Below the pieces are notes generated by a model that was not told where the DNA came from, searched no databases, and worked only from the letters and a program-made list of their open reading frames with translations. 5,338 nucleotides of DNA from an uncultured Lachnospiraceae bacterium (GTDB lineage Bacteria > Bacillota > Clostridia > Lachnospirales > Lachnospiraceae), in assembly GCA_947628025.1 (NCBI GenBank), contig CANQYH010000227.1, positions 1-5,338 on the forward strand. The letters are read 5' to 3'. Position 1 is the stretch's first letter; each line of letters begins with the position of its first letter. A program made the position numbers and the translations under genes. Positions 1-5,338 of this stretch are shown piece after piece.

Positions 1-678
1 CATCGCCATGCCCAGGCGGGCGATCTCGTGGATCCCGCGGGTGATCAGGGCCGCTTTCGTATTGTCCCCGTAGCCCAGACCGTCGGCGATGCCGGCGGCC
101 AGAGCGATCACGTTTTTCAGAGAGCCCCCCAGCTCCACGCCCAGGATATCCGGGCTCGTGTAGACCCTGAAGACCGGGCTCATAAACAGGTTCTGCACAG
201 TCTGGGCGGTCCCTTTCGACCGCGCGGCCGCCACGCAGGTGGTCGGGAGCCCGCGGCTCACCTCTTCCGCGTGGCTGGGTCCGGAAAGAACGGCCACGAC
301 CGCCTCCGGCAGCTCCTCTTCGATGATCTCCGACAGGGTCATCAGCGTCTGCTCCTCGATCCCCTTGGCCACGTTGACCACCAGCTGCCCCGGCCGGATC
401 CAGGTCTTCATGGCGGCCGCCGTTTTCCTGGTATAGACCGACGGCACCGCCAGCACCAGCAGGTCCTTTTCCCGCATGGCCGTTTCCAGATCCGCCGTAA
501 ACTCCATATCCTCCGGCAGGATCACCCCCGGCAGCGTCCGGTGCTCGTGCTTCCTGCACAGCTCCTCGATCTCCTCCGGCAGCGCGGACCAGATGCTGAT
601 CCGGTGCCCGTTCTCATGCAGAAGCAGGGACAGCGCCACCCCCCAGCTTCCTGCCCCGATGATTCCGATGCTTGCCAT
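1..678 (-). CDS. gpsA: NAD(P)H-dependent glycerol-3-phosphate dehydrogenase, 3' end cut by the window
   Basis: Reduces dihydroxyacetone phosphate to sn-glycerol 3-phosphate in the cytosol, supplying the acceptor for phospholipid synthesis. 226 codons are visible of a family norm of about 330-340; the C-terminal substrate-binding part lies beyond position 1. The protein opens MASIGIIGAGSWG, with the Rossmann dinucleotide-binding GAGSWG at residues 8-13. Also seen are NVAKGIE (102-108), SGPSHAEEV (132-140), SLKN with the expected catalytic Lys188 (186-189) and GDNTKAALITRG (204-215), all typical of GpsA. I chose the ATG at 678 because it matches the usual family N-terminus and lies 9 nt from an AAAGGAG ribosome binding site; the ATG at 684 is only 3 nt away. 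The gene follows plsY, whose substrate it makes, after a gap of about 160 nt, probably in the same transcript. The identification is secure. Confidence 0.97.
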   Translation of the reverse strand, partial: MASIGIIGAGSWGVALSLLLHENGHRISIWSALPEEIEELCRKHEHRTLPGVILPEDMEFTADLETAMREKDLLVLAVPSVYTRKTAAAMKTWIRPGQLVVNVAKGIEEQTLMTLSEIIEEELPEAVVAVLSGPSHAEEVSRGLPTTCVAAARSKGTAQTVQNLFMSPVFRVYTSPDILGVELGGSLKNVIALAAGIADGLGYGDNTKAALITRGIHEIARLGMAM

Positions 679-837
679 ATCCATTTTCTCCTTTCACGTA
701 TGGTCTTCCGCGGGCCTCCCACATTTTAAACCGCATAAATTGCAAAGCGTTCTTTCCTTAAAAATAAAACGGCGATCCGCATCTCCCGGCCAGCGCGGCG
801 AACCGCTCCATCCCCGGAAATGCCTGCCGTTCTATCT
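679..837 (-). other. plsY-gpsA intergenic spacer
   Basis: About 160 nt between the plsY stop and the gpsA start. The middle (about 721-780) is distinctly richer in A and T than the flanking genes. It contains TAAAAT and TTGCAA on the minus strand, but only 11 nt apart, so I do not call a promoter. No terminator-like hairpin with a T-run was seen, which is compatible with read-through from plsY into gpsA. The plsY frame continues through the spacer with only TAG stops (838-840 and 832-834) until a TGA at 694-696; I regard this as chance. Confidence 0.5.
688..694 (-). promoter_or_regulatory. Ribosome binding site of gpsA (decides the start)
   Basis: AAAGGAG on the minus strand. It lies 9 nt before the ATG at 678 but only 3 nt before the in-frame ATG at 684. 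The spacing supports the MASIGIIG start over MDMASIG. Confidence 0.75.
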
Positions 838-1476
838 CTATTTTTTATTCAGGCTGAGCTTGTTTTCCGTCCCGTGGATCAGCCGGACGATATTGGTCCG
901 GTGCCGCCAGAACGCCATCGCCGTCACCGCCGCGGACAACAGATAAAACTCCGTCAGGTACTGCTGCCCCAGCCCGTAATCTCCGTGACCGCCGAAGACG
1001 ATCATACAGATCAGAAAAATGCTCACGACCACCAGGGAGCCCAGCGACACAAACTTCGTCGCCGCCACGACCACCGCAAACGCGATCAGGCAGATCAGCG
1101 TCACCCGCCAGTCCATGGCCGCCAGAAGCCCGGCCGTGGCGGCAATGCCCTTACCGCCCTTAAACTGCAGATAGAACGGGTAGTTATGCCCCAGGATCGT
1201 ACCGAACGCCGTATAGAGCACCAGGAGATTCACCATCTCCGGCATCCGCTCCCGGAATATGGCGCGCACGATCAGACAGGGGATCAGCGTCTTGAACGCG
1301 TCCCCCAGAAACACGATCAGACCGGCCTTTGACCCCATGGTCCGCATCACGTTGGTACTGCCGGAATTGCCGCTCCCCACGCTGCGGATATCCACATGAT
1401 GGGCTTTCGTATAAAAATATCCGGTCTGTATGAGGCCGCAGACATATCCGGCTGCCAGGCAGAGGATCCTTTCCAT
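838..1476 (-). CDS. plsY: Glycerol-3-phosphate acyltransferase PlsY (acyl-phosphate dependent)
   Basis: Integral membrane enzyme that transfers an acyl group from acyl-phosphate (made by PlsX) to position 1 of glycerol 3-phosphate, giving lysophosphatidic acid. It has 212 residues, normal for the family. All three family motif regions are visible: DIRSVGSGNSGSTN (29-42), GHNYPFYLQFKGGKG (96-110, the glycerol-phosphate-binding loop) followed by IAATAG (111-116), and RHRTNIVRLIHGTENK (191-206). Hydrophobic stretches at about 1-20, 52-73, 82-96, 112-135, 136-162 and 176-190 fit a multi-pass membrane protein. The N-terminal segment reads GLIQTGY where many PlsY proteins have GSIPTGY; from memory this is common in Lachnospiraceae-like homologues. 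The start lies 3 nt after the der stop codon, and its ribosome binding site is inside the end of der, so translational coupling is likely. It ends in TAG. Confidence 0.97.
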   Translation of the reverse strand: MERILCLAAGYVCGLIQTGYFYTKAHHVDIRSVGSGNSGSTNVMRTMGSKAGLIVFLGDAFKTLIPCLIVRAIFRERMPEMVNLLVLYTAFGTILGHNYPFYLQFKGGKGIAATAGLLAAMDWRVTLICLIAFAVVVAATKFVSLGSLVVVSIFLICMIVFGGHGDYGLGQQYLTEFYLLSAAVTAMAFWRHRTNIVRLIHGTENKLSLNKK

Positions 1477-1479
1477 CGC

Positions 1480-2808
1480 TCACCCTTCCTTTCCGTTTCT
1501 CTCCCGTATCATGAATCTCAGCGGCGTCCCCTTAAAGCCGAACGCGCCGCGGATCTGATTCTCCAGATACCGCTGATACGAAAAATGAAAAAGCTCTTTC
1601 TCATTGACGAAGATCACGAACGACGGCGGCTTCACGGCCACCTGCGTGGCGTAATAGATCTTCAGCCTCTTGCCCTTATCCGACGGCGGCTGCTTCATGG
1701 CTGCCGCCTCGGTAATGATCTCGTTCAGCACGCCGGTAGCGATCCGCAGGTTCTGGTTCTGACGCACCAGGTCGATGACGTCGAACAGCTTGCCCAGCCT
1801 CTGCCCCGTCAGCACGGAGATAAACACGATCTCCGCATAAGGCATGAACGACAGCGTATCCCGGATCCTGTCCGTAAACTCATAGATGGTCTTGTCGTTT
1901 TTCTCGACGGCGTCCCATTTGTTCACCGCTATGATCACGCCCTTGCCCCGCTCGTGGGCGATCCCGGCGATCTTGGCGTCCTGCTCGGTGACGCCCTCTT
2001 TTGCGTCGATCACCAGCACCGCCACGTCCGCCCGCTCCACCGCGGCTACGGCGCGGATGATGCTGTAGCGCTCCAGCTCCTCCTTGATCTTGCTCTTGCG
2101 CCGCAGGCCGGCCGTATCGATCAGCACATATTCGTTCCCGTCATGGATCACCGTCGTATCCACCGCGTCCCGGGTGGTCCCGGCGATCTCCGACACGATC
2201 ATGCGGTTCTCCCCCGCCAGCTTATTGATCAGCGAGGATTTGCCCACGTTCGGCTTGCCGATGATCGCGATCCTGGGCCGGTCGTCCGTCTCTTCCTCGG
2301 ACGTATAATCCGGAAAATGGCGGATCACCTCGTCCAGCAGTTCTCCCAGCCCCAGCAGGGAGGTCGACGATACCGGGATCGGATCGCCGATGCCCAGATT
2401 ATAAAACTCGTACACGTCGTTGCCCAGTTTCCGGAAATCGTCCACCTTATTGACGCAGAGCACCACCGGCTTCTTCGCTTTCCGCAGAAGATCCGCCACC
2501 TTGGAATCCGCGTCCTGCAGCCCCTGACGCACATCCACCATAAATATGATCACGTCCGCCGTAGCGATCGCGATCTCCGCCTGCTCCCGCATCTGCGATA
2601 AGATCACGTCCCTGCTCTCCGGCTCGATGCCCCCCGTATCGATCAGCGTATAATTTCGGTCCAGCCATGTGCAGTCCGCGTAGATCCTGTCCCTGGTCAC
2701 TCCCGGCGTGTCCTTGACGATGGAAATGTTTTCCCGTGCCAGGGCGTTAAACAGCGTGGATTTGCCCACGTTGGGACGGCCCACGATGGCCACTATCGGC
2801 TTGCTCAT
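1480..2808 (-). CDS. der: Ribosome biogenesis GTPase Der (EngA), two tandem GTPase domains
   Basis: Essential GTPase that binds ribosomal RNA and is needed to assemble the 50S subunit. The 442 residues match the family length. The first G domain has GRPNVGKS (10-17, P-loop), TPGVTRDR (34-41), DTGG (57-60) and NKVD (120-123). After an acidic linker (about 168-177) the second has GKPNVGKS (184-191), GTTRD (210-214), DTAG (231-234) and NKWD (296-299). The KH-like C-terminal domain runs from about 352 to the end, with LKIYYATQV and PPSFVIFVNE in the usual places. Two consecutive G domains plus this tail are diagnostic. The ATG at 2808 gives the standard MSKPIVAIVGRPNVGKS start; a GGAG lies 12 nt upstream, rather far, so initiation may be modest or helped by coupling. 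It follows the DUF512 gene by 83 nt and is followed 3 nt later by plsY. Confidence 0.99.
   Translation of the reverse strand: MSKPIVAIVGRPNVGKSTLFNALARENISIVKDTPGVTRDRIYADCTWLDRNYTLIDTGGIEPESRDVILSQMREQAEIAIATADVIIFMVDVRQGLQDADSKVADLLRKAKKPVVLCVNKVDDFRKLGNDVYEFYNLGIGDPIPVSSTSLLGLGELLDEVIRHFPDYTSEEETDDRPRIAIIGKPNVGKSSLINKLAGENRMIVSEIAGTTRDAVDTTVIHDGNEYVLIDTAGLRRKSKIKEELERYSIIRAVAAVERADVAVLVIDAKEGVTEQDAKIAGIAHERGKGVIIAVNKWDAVEKNDKTIYEFTDRIRDTLSFMPYAEIVFISVLTGQRLGKLFDVIDLVRQNQNLRIATGVLNEIITEAAAMKQPPSDKGKRLKIYYATQVAVKPPSFVIFVNEKELFHFSYQRYLENQIRGAFGFKGTPLRFMIRERNGKEG
1483..1492 (-). promoter_or_regulatory. plsY ribosome binding site inside the 3' end of der
   Basis: The purine run AAAGGAAGGG lies in the last codons of der. 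The der TGA (1480-1482) falls between it and the plsY ATG (1474-1476), so ribosomes ending der finish on top of the plsY initiation site. This arrangement is typical of translational coupling. Confidence 0.75.
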
Positions 2809-2891
2809 ACTCTATTCTCTCTCCTGTTCCTGCGCGGGAAATGCCGTTCGTCCCGGCCGATTATCCGAACCTCGCATCCGGCCCGCCGCCG

Positions 2892-4256
2892 TCAGGCCCC
2901 GTCCGGCAGTTCGTATTCTCCATGCGCCGCGGCCTCCTCATCCTCCTGCGGATGCAGCACCGCGCCGACAAAGTCCTGTCCGCTTGATTTTACAATATTC
3001 ACCGGAACTTGTAAAGCTTTTTCCACTTCTTCCTTCGTCACGTCGTCCAAAAAGACGTTCTCGCCGCTGCGGAACATATTGACCGGCAGCAGCAGGCGGC
3101 TCCCCAGCGGCTTCCCCCTAAGCTGCCGGATCAGGTCCCCGCCGGTGATCAGACCCGACACCGTGATCTGCTCCCCGAAAAACTCGTTGACAATCGGATA
3201 GAGATGGACGTTCCGGTTCGGAAACTTCTCCCGGATCTGGTCCAGAAACCTCTCCAGATAGGGGGCGGCCAGAAGCCCGGTGGCGACCGAAAGCTCCTCC
3301 GCCTCCGCGTCTCCCTCCAGCTACTCCAGCGCCTCGTTTACCTCCTCCGTCATCAGACGCACCATGCCAACCCCGTTTTCCAGCTGGATATAGCCGTCGT
3401 AGCGCTCCTCCTCCGGCATCGGACGCCCCGCCAAAATATAAAATTCGTCGCTGGCATGGACAAAATGGGTCCCATGCTCCGCGTAAAGCTTCCGCTGCCA
3501 CCGCTCGATCTGATCGACCACCCGCGCCGCGTCCTCCGCCGTAAAAGGCTCCAGGGGATACAGCCCCTCCCGGTACTTCGTCAGCCCCACCGGCACCACG
3601 GAAACGCTCTCCATGCAGGGAAGATAGCGGCTCAGATCCCGGATCGTCCGTTCCAGCTCCTCGCCGTCATTGATCCCTTTGCAGAGCACGATCTGCCCGT
3701 TCATCGGCGTACCGGCCCGGTAAAGGCGGTCGATGCTCTCCAGCGCTTTCCCCGCGAAACGGTTGTTCAGCATCCGGCACCGCAGCTCCGGGTTCGTCGT
3801 ATGCACGGAAATATTGATCGGCGACAGTTTGAACCGAATGATCCGGTCAATGTCTTTCTTTTTCATATTGGTCAGCGTGACATAATTCCCCTGCAGGAAC
3901 GACAGCCTGGAATCGTCGTCCTTAAAATACAGCGTTTCCCGCATCCCAGGCGGCATCTGGTCGATGAAGCAGAAAATACACCGGTTCGTGCAGGACCGGT
4001 ACTCGCTCATGAGACCGTTTTCAAAGGTCAGGCCCAGATCCTGGTAATCGTTCTCGATGTCTAGCTCCCATTCTTCGCCGTCCGACCGCAGCACCTCCAC
4101 GGTCACGGACTCGTTCTGCAGATAATATTCGTAATCAAATATGTCCTCCGGGTCGTGTCCGTCAATAGAGATCAAACGGTCCCCCGGCTCCAGCCCAAGC
4201 TCGTCCGCAATGGACCCCGGGTCCACGGACCGGATCATATGGCCTTGTTTTTTCAT
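2892..4256 (-). pseudogene. PDZ / radical SAM / DUF512 protein gene interrupted by an in-frame amber codon
   Basis: The frame would give 454 residues, the normal family length, but is broken at codon 312 by TAG (3321-3323). The N-terminal PDZ-like part (about 1-65) includes VDPGSIADELGLEPGDRL and SIDG. A CxxxCxxC cluster follows at Cys89, Cys93 and Cys96 (CTNRCIFC), the expected [4Fe-4S]/S-adenosylmethionine site. ASDEFYILAGRP and ENGVGMVRL (about 268-300) are typical of DUF512 proteins. After the stop come ATGLLAAPYLERFL, IVNEFFGEQITVSGLITGGD, LLLPVNMFRSGENVFLDDVT and EKALQVPVNIV, which continue the DUF512 domain in the same frame. Only the stop separates the halves; there is no frameshift. 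If TAG terminates, the product is 311 residues and lacks the last 142. The family's reaction is not established as far as I know, but it commonly lies beside der in Clostridia. The start at 4256 has AAGGAAG 6 nt upstream. A base-call error is possible, in which case the gene is intact. Confidence 0.9.
3321..3323 (-). other. Premature in-frame TAG in the DUF512 gene
   Basis: The minus-strand context is CTG GAG TAG CTG GAG, so the codon sits between two copies of CTGGAG. One base change from GAG (Glu) or CAG (Gln) would create it. The flanking residues (NEALE before, LEGDAEAEELS after) are acidic, which suggests an ancestral Glu or Gln in a linker ahead of the final part of the domain. The frame then stays open to the TGA at 2892. 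Confidence 0.9.
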
Positions 4257-4262
4257 GGATGT

Positions 4263-4269
4263 CTTCCTT
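4263..4269 (-). promoter_or_regulatory. Ribosome binding site of the DUF512 gene
   Basis: AAGGAAG on the minus strand with a 6-nt spacer to the ATG at 4256. Good match and spacing, which supports this start. Confidence 0.75.
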
Positions 4270-4312
4270 AAATATAATGTAATGCGGCGCCTCTGTGTCC
4301 ACGAACCGCCGC

Positions 4313-4355
4313 GGCACGCTCGTTGCGAGCGGTAAAAGCCGCTGCGGGCACGCTC
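4313..4355 (-). repeat. Leader repeats and competing hairpins upstream of the DUF512 gene
   Basis: GGCACGCTC (plus strand) occurs at 4313-4321 and 4347-4355. Between and partly inside the copies are two small inverted repeats: GCTCG/CGAGC (4318-4330, 3-nt loop) and AGCGG/CCGCT (4328-4343, with a possible extra G-U pair around an AAAA loop). They share 4328-4330, so they cannot form together. The segment would lie in the 5' untranslated leader of the operon. No U-run follows on the minus strand, so it does not look like a plain attenuator. Function unknown. Confidence 0.5.
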
Positions 4356-4359
4356 TTTG

Positions 4360-4389
4360 GTTCTTCCAGTATACGTTCTTCCAGTATAC
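4360..4389. repeat. Perfect 15-bp tandem duplication over the promoter -10 region
   Basis: GTTCTTCCAGTATAC occurs twice with no gap (4360-4374 and 4375-4389). On the minus strand each copy carries TATACT, a good -10 hexamer, so the duplication doubles that element 15 bp apart. Confidence 0.9.
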
Positions 4390-4411
4390 CCAAAAAAAGT
4401 CCTGTATGCAA
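4383..4411 (-). promoter_or_regulatory. Predicted sigma-A promoter of the DUF512-der-plsY-gpsA cluster
   Basis: On the minus strand, -35 TTGCAT (4411-4406) and -10 TATACT (4388-4383) are separated by exactly 17 nt containing a T7 run. Each hexamer matches the vegetative consensus at four or five of six positions. Transcription would start near 4376, leaving a leader of about 120 nt before the ATG at 4256. The downstream duplicate TATACT (4373-4368) has only TTTTTG at the equivalent -35 position, so the upstream copy is the better call. Confidence 0.7.
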
Positions 4412-4483
4412 GGGATTTCTAAAAACATGAATGTTAAATAAGAAGATAAGAACTATCAGAATTCCACGCTGTGTATTGATGCA

Positions 4484-4503
4484 TATTTACAAGCCGGTAA
4501 ATA
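4484..4503. repeat. Short inverted repeat, operator-like
   Basis: TATTTAC (4484-4490) and GTAAATA (4497-4503) form a perfect 7-bp inverted repeat around a 6-bp centre. It lies about 70 bp upstream of the predicted -35 element, so it could be a protein-binding site or could be chance in AT-rich DNA. Confidence 0.4.
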
Positions 4504-4544
4504 AAAACGAAAGCTTTTGCATTCTGCGCGGATGGGGGAGTCAT

Positions 4545-4572
4545 CGCGGATCCGCGGGTTAGCATGCGCTAA
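4545..4572. repeat. Two adjacent palindromes
   Basis: CGCGGATCCGCG (4545-4556) is a perfect 12-bp palindrome. Two bases later comes TTAGC/GCTAA (4559-4563 and 4568-4572) around ATGC. Neither is followed by a long T-run. They might be binding sites or remains of an element end; no function can be read from the sequence. Confidence 0.55.
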
Positions 4573-4588
4573 TTATTGTTCTAAAAAT

Positions 4589-4650
4589 AAGGGATTGCCG
4601 CAAATGCCACCGTTGCCCCAGCGGTTTCCCTTTTCGGCAATCCCTTTTTT
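4589..4650 (-). terminator. Terminator-like hairpin downstream of the nuclease gene, possibly bidirectional
   Basis: AAGGGATTGCCG (4589-4600) and CGGCAATCCCTT (4635-4646) are a perfect 12-bp inverted repeat. On the minus strand the stem is followed by TTATTTTTAG, on the plus strand by T-rich sequence reaching 4650, so it could stop transcripts from either side. The 34-nt loop is large for an intrinsic terminator, but an inner ACCG/CGGT (4609-4612 and 4622-4625) could pair and compact it. It starts about 50 nt after the nuclease stop codon, the expected place for that gene's terminator. Confidence 0.65.
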
Positions 4651-4700
4651 CAGTTCTCTTTCAAAAATGGTTCTTCCGCTCCGCAATACCTCCGCATCCC

Positions 4701-4907
4701 CTATGCAGATGCGGCCGCTCTCTCAATCATCGCCTGCACCTCGGCAACGCTTCTGCTTACCACATCGGAAATCTGCTCGATCCCATATCCTTTCCTGTTC
4801 ATGTTCAGGACGATATCCATGGTACTTTTTTCTATTCCTTGTTCTATTCCTTGTTCTATCCCCTCTTTAATCCCTTTTCTCCAAATCCCCTCGCTCAGGT
4901 TACACAT
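4701..4907 (-). CDS. Possible internally initiated 68-residue C-terminal product of the nuclease gene
   Basis: An in-frame ATG at 4907 is preceded by AAAGGA (4923-4918) with a 10-nt spacer. Starting there would give MCNLSEGIWRKG, then the GIEQ repeats and the helical tail, without the nuclease domain. Internal translation of a C-terminal small protein that inhibits the full-length nuclease has been reported for Escherichia coli Rpn genes, and the layout here is similar. The spacing is slightly long and the purine-rich context arises easily, so this is a hypothesis rather than an established gene. Confidence 0.25.
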   Translation of the reverse strand: MCNLSEGIWRKGIKEGIEQGIEQGIEKSTMDIVLNMNRKGYGIEQISDVVSRSVAEVQAMIERAAASA

Positions 4908-5338
4908 CTCTTTCACATCCTTTCTCACTGCTCCCTCATTCTCAGGAAACTCATACTCCGCATCCAGGATCTCCAGACGCTCCCTCTCCGGCATCTCTCG
5001 CGACAGCATGGTCCCCAACAGGCGGTGCAGCTCATGCTCCTCATCCTGCCTCGGGACCTCATCCGACAGCCCGATCAGCACCACATTCAGCAGATCCAGC
5101 CTACCGTCCCATTCGCCGGCGCCAAACACACGCTCTCTCGTCAAACGCACGTACTCCATGCTGTTCTCTTTCCGGTCCATGCAGATCCAGATCGAATAGA
5201 CCCGCTTCATCGCGTCGAAATCCATCCCTTTAAAATCGCGCTCTTTCTGCGAGGACACCAGCCGGCATACATAAAAGATCGCCCGGTTCAGCACATGGTA
5301 TTCCGTCGGCCTCTCCTCCTGCTGCGCCTCCAGATTGA
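4701..5338 (-). CDS. PD-(D/E)XK nuclease family transposase / Rpn-like protein, 5' end cut by the window
   Basis: Probable DNA endonuclease of the PD-(D/E)XK superfamily (Pfam PDDEXK_2 / Rpn group). The frame is open to the right edge, so the start and first catalytic Asp lie outside; 211 residues are visible. The visible part starts NLEAQQEE, where E3-A-Q5 matches the catalytic E-x-Q motif. LNRAIFYVCRLVSSQ (17-31) and MKRVYSIWICMD (43-54) follow, both family hallmarks. The C-terminus has a GIEQ-repeat segment (about 154-170) and then a small helical tail (DIVLNMNRKGYGIEQISDVV) of the kind seen on many multi-copy Lachnospiraceae homologues. A GTG at 5294 lies downstream of the catalytic motif and is not the real start. 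The gene ends in TAG and is followed by a terminator-like hairpin. Such genes are mobile or horizontally spread accessory genes; activity, and whether this copy is complete, cannot be judged here. Confidence 0.9.
   Translation of the reverse strand, partial: NLEAQQEERPTEYHVLNRAIFYVCRLVSSQKERDFKGMDFDAMKRVYSIWICMDRKENSMEYVRLTRERVFGAGEWDGRLDLLNVVLIGLSDEVPRQDEEHELHRLLGTMLSREMPERERLEILDAEYEFPENEGAVRKDVKEMCNLSEGIWRKGIKEGIEQGIEQGIEKSTMDIVLNMNRKGYGIEQISDVVSRSVAEVQAMIERAAASA
4830..4865. repeat. 12-bp tandem repeat within the nuclease gene
   Basis: TTCTATTCCTTG occurs twice exactly (4830-4841 and 4842-4853), and a third, diverged unit follows from 4854. On the coding strand it encodes the tandem GIEQ motif. 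The 12-bp unit keeps the frame whatever the copy number. Confidence 0.85.

Larger units (their letters stand above)
4257..4700. other. Intergenic region between the nuclease gene and the DUF512 operon
   Basis: No convincing coding region on either strand. The part near the DUF512 gene (4281-4355) is GC-rich and repeat-bearing, whereas 4411-4520 is AT-rich. It holds the promoter with its tandem repeat, the leader repeats, an inverted repeat at 4484-4503, two adjacent palindromes at 4545-4572 and the terminator-like hairpin at 4589-4650. I could not recognise any tRNA, riboswitch or insertion-sequence end. Confidence 0.7.

Noticed and set aside
28..729. A 233-codon plus-strand open frame
   Set aside because: It lies antisense to gpsA, is rich in Arg, Pro, His and Gly, and has no recognisable domain. 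The minus strand encodes a clear GpsA.
715..765. Promoter for gpsA in the AT-rich spacer
   Set aside because: TTGCAA and TAAAAT are only 11 nt apart, and no acceptable -35 lies 16-18 nt before TAAAAT.
694..840. Read-through extension of PlsY across two TAG codons, giving about 47 extra residues with a CNLCGLKC segment
   Set aside because: PlsY already ends at a normal family length after its last conserved motif, the spacer is AT-rich and unlike coding sequence, and an absence of TAA or TGA over this length is unremarkable.
1396..2601. A 401-codon plus-strand open frame opposite der and the start of plsY
   Set aside because: Its translation is low-complexity, rich in Arg, His, Leu, Asp and Gln, and matches no family. 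It is the antisense shadow of der, whose GTPase motifs are unmistakable.
2892..3161. Separate small gene starting at the GTG at 3161, after the amber codon
   Set aside because: It is in frame with the DUF512 gene and encodes the middle of its conserved C-terminal domain. A GGGGAG upstream could allow weak re-initiation, but it is better seen as the tail of the broken gene.
3204..4064. A 286-codon plus-strand open frame
   Set aside because: It is antisense to the radical SAM/DUF512 gene and has a compositionally biased translation, a typical shadow in GC-rich DNA.
4701..5294. Nuclease gene starting at the GTG at 5294
   Set aside because: The frame is open to the window edge, and the catalytic E-x-Q motif and family sequence lie upstream of this GTG, so the real start is outside the window.

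Overview
The window reads as chromosomal DNA of a GC-rich Bacillota, most likely a Clostridia member of the Lachnospiraceae type. This is inferred from the gene order (PDZ/radical SAM/DUF512 gene, der, plsY, gpsA), from the form of PlsY, and from a neighbouring PD-(D/E)XK 'nuclease family transposase' gene with a GIEQ-repeat tail. No rRNA or other decisive taxonomic marker is present. All real genes lie on the minus strand, so transcription runs from high to low coordinates.

Reading in the direction of transcription. The right end (4701-5338) carries the 3' two thirds or so of a PD-(D/E)XK nuclease/transposase-like gene whose start lies outside the window. It is followed by a non-coding gap of about 440 bases (4257-4700). 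This gap holds a terminator-like hairpin just past the nuclease gene, several small palindromes, a good sigma-A type promoter on the minus strand whose -10 region is duplicated as a perfect 15-bp tandem repeat, and a leader of about 120 nt with GC-rich repeats.

The promoter faces a housekeeping cluster: the PDZ/radical SAM/DUF512 gene (2892-4256), der (1480-2808), plsY (838-1476) and gpsA (678 to beyond position 1). Der is a ribosome-assembly GTPase. GpsA makes sn-glycerol 3-phosphate and PlsY acylates it, the first committed step of phospholipid synthesis. plsY begins 3 nt after the der stop, so those two are probably translationally coupled. No other convincing promoter was seen inside the cluster, so it may be one operon.

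The main oddity is a single in-frame amber codon (TAG, 3321-3323) in the DUF512 gene. The reading frame stays open on both sides and the sequence after the stop still looks like the conserved DUF512 C-terminus. plsY and the nuclease gene both end in TAG at plausible family C-termini, so amber appears to be an ordinary stop here. A recent nonsense mutation or a base-call error is the most economical explanation. A second point of interest is a possible internal start in the nuclease gene that would yield a 68-residue C-terminal product, resembling the intragenic small proteins reported for Rpn nucleases.
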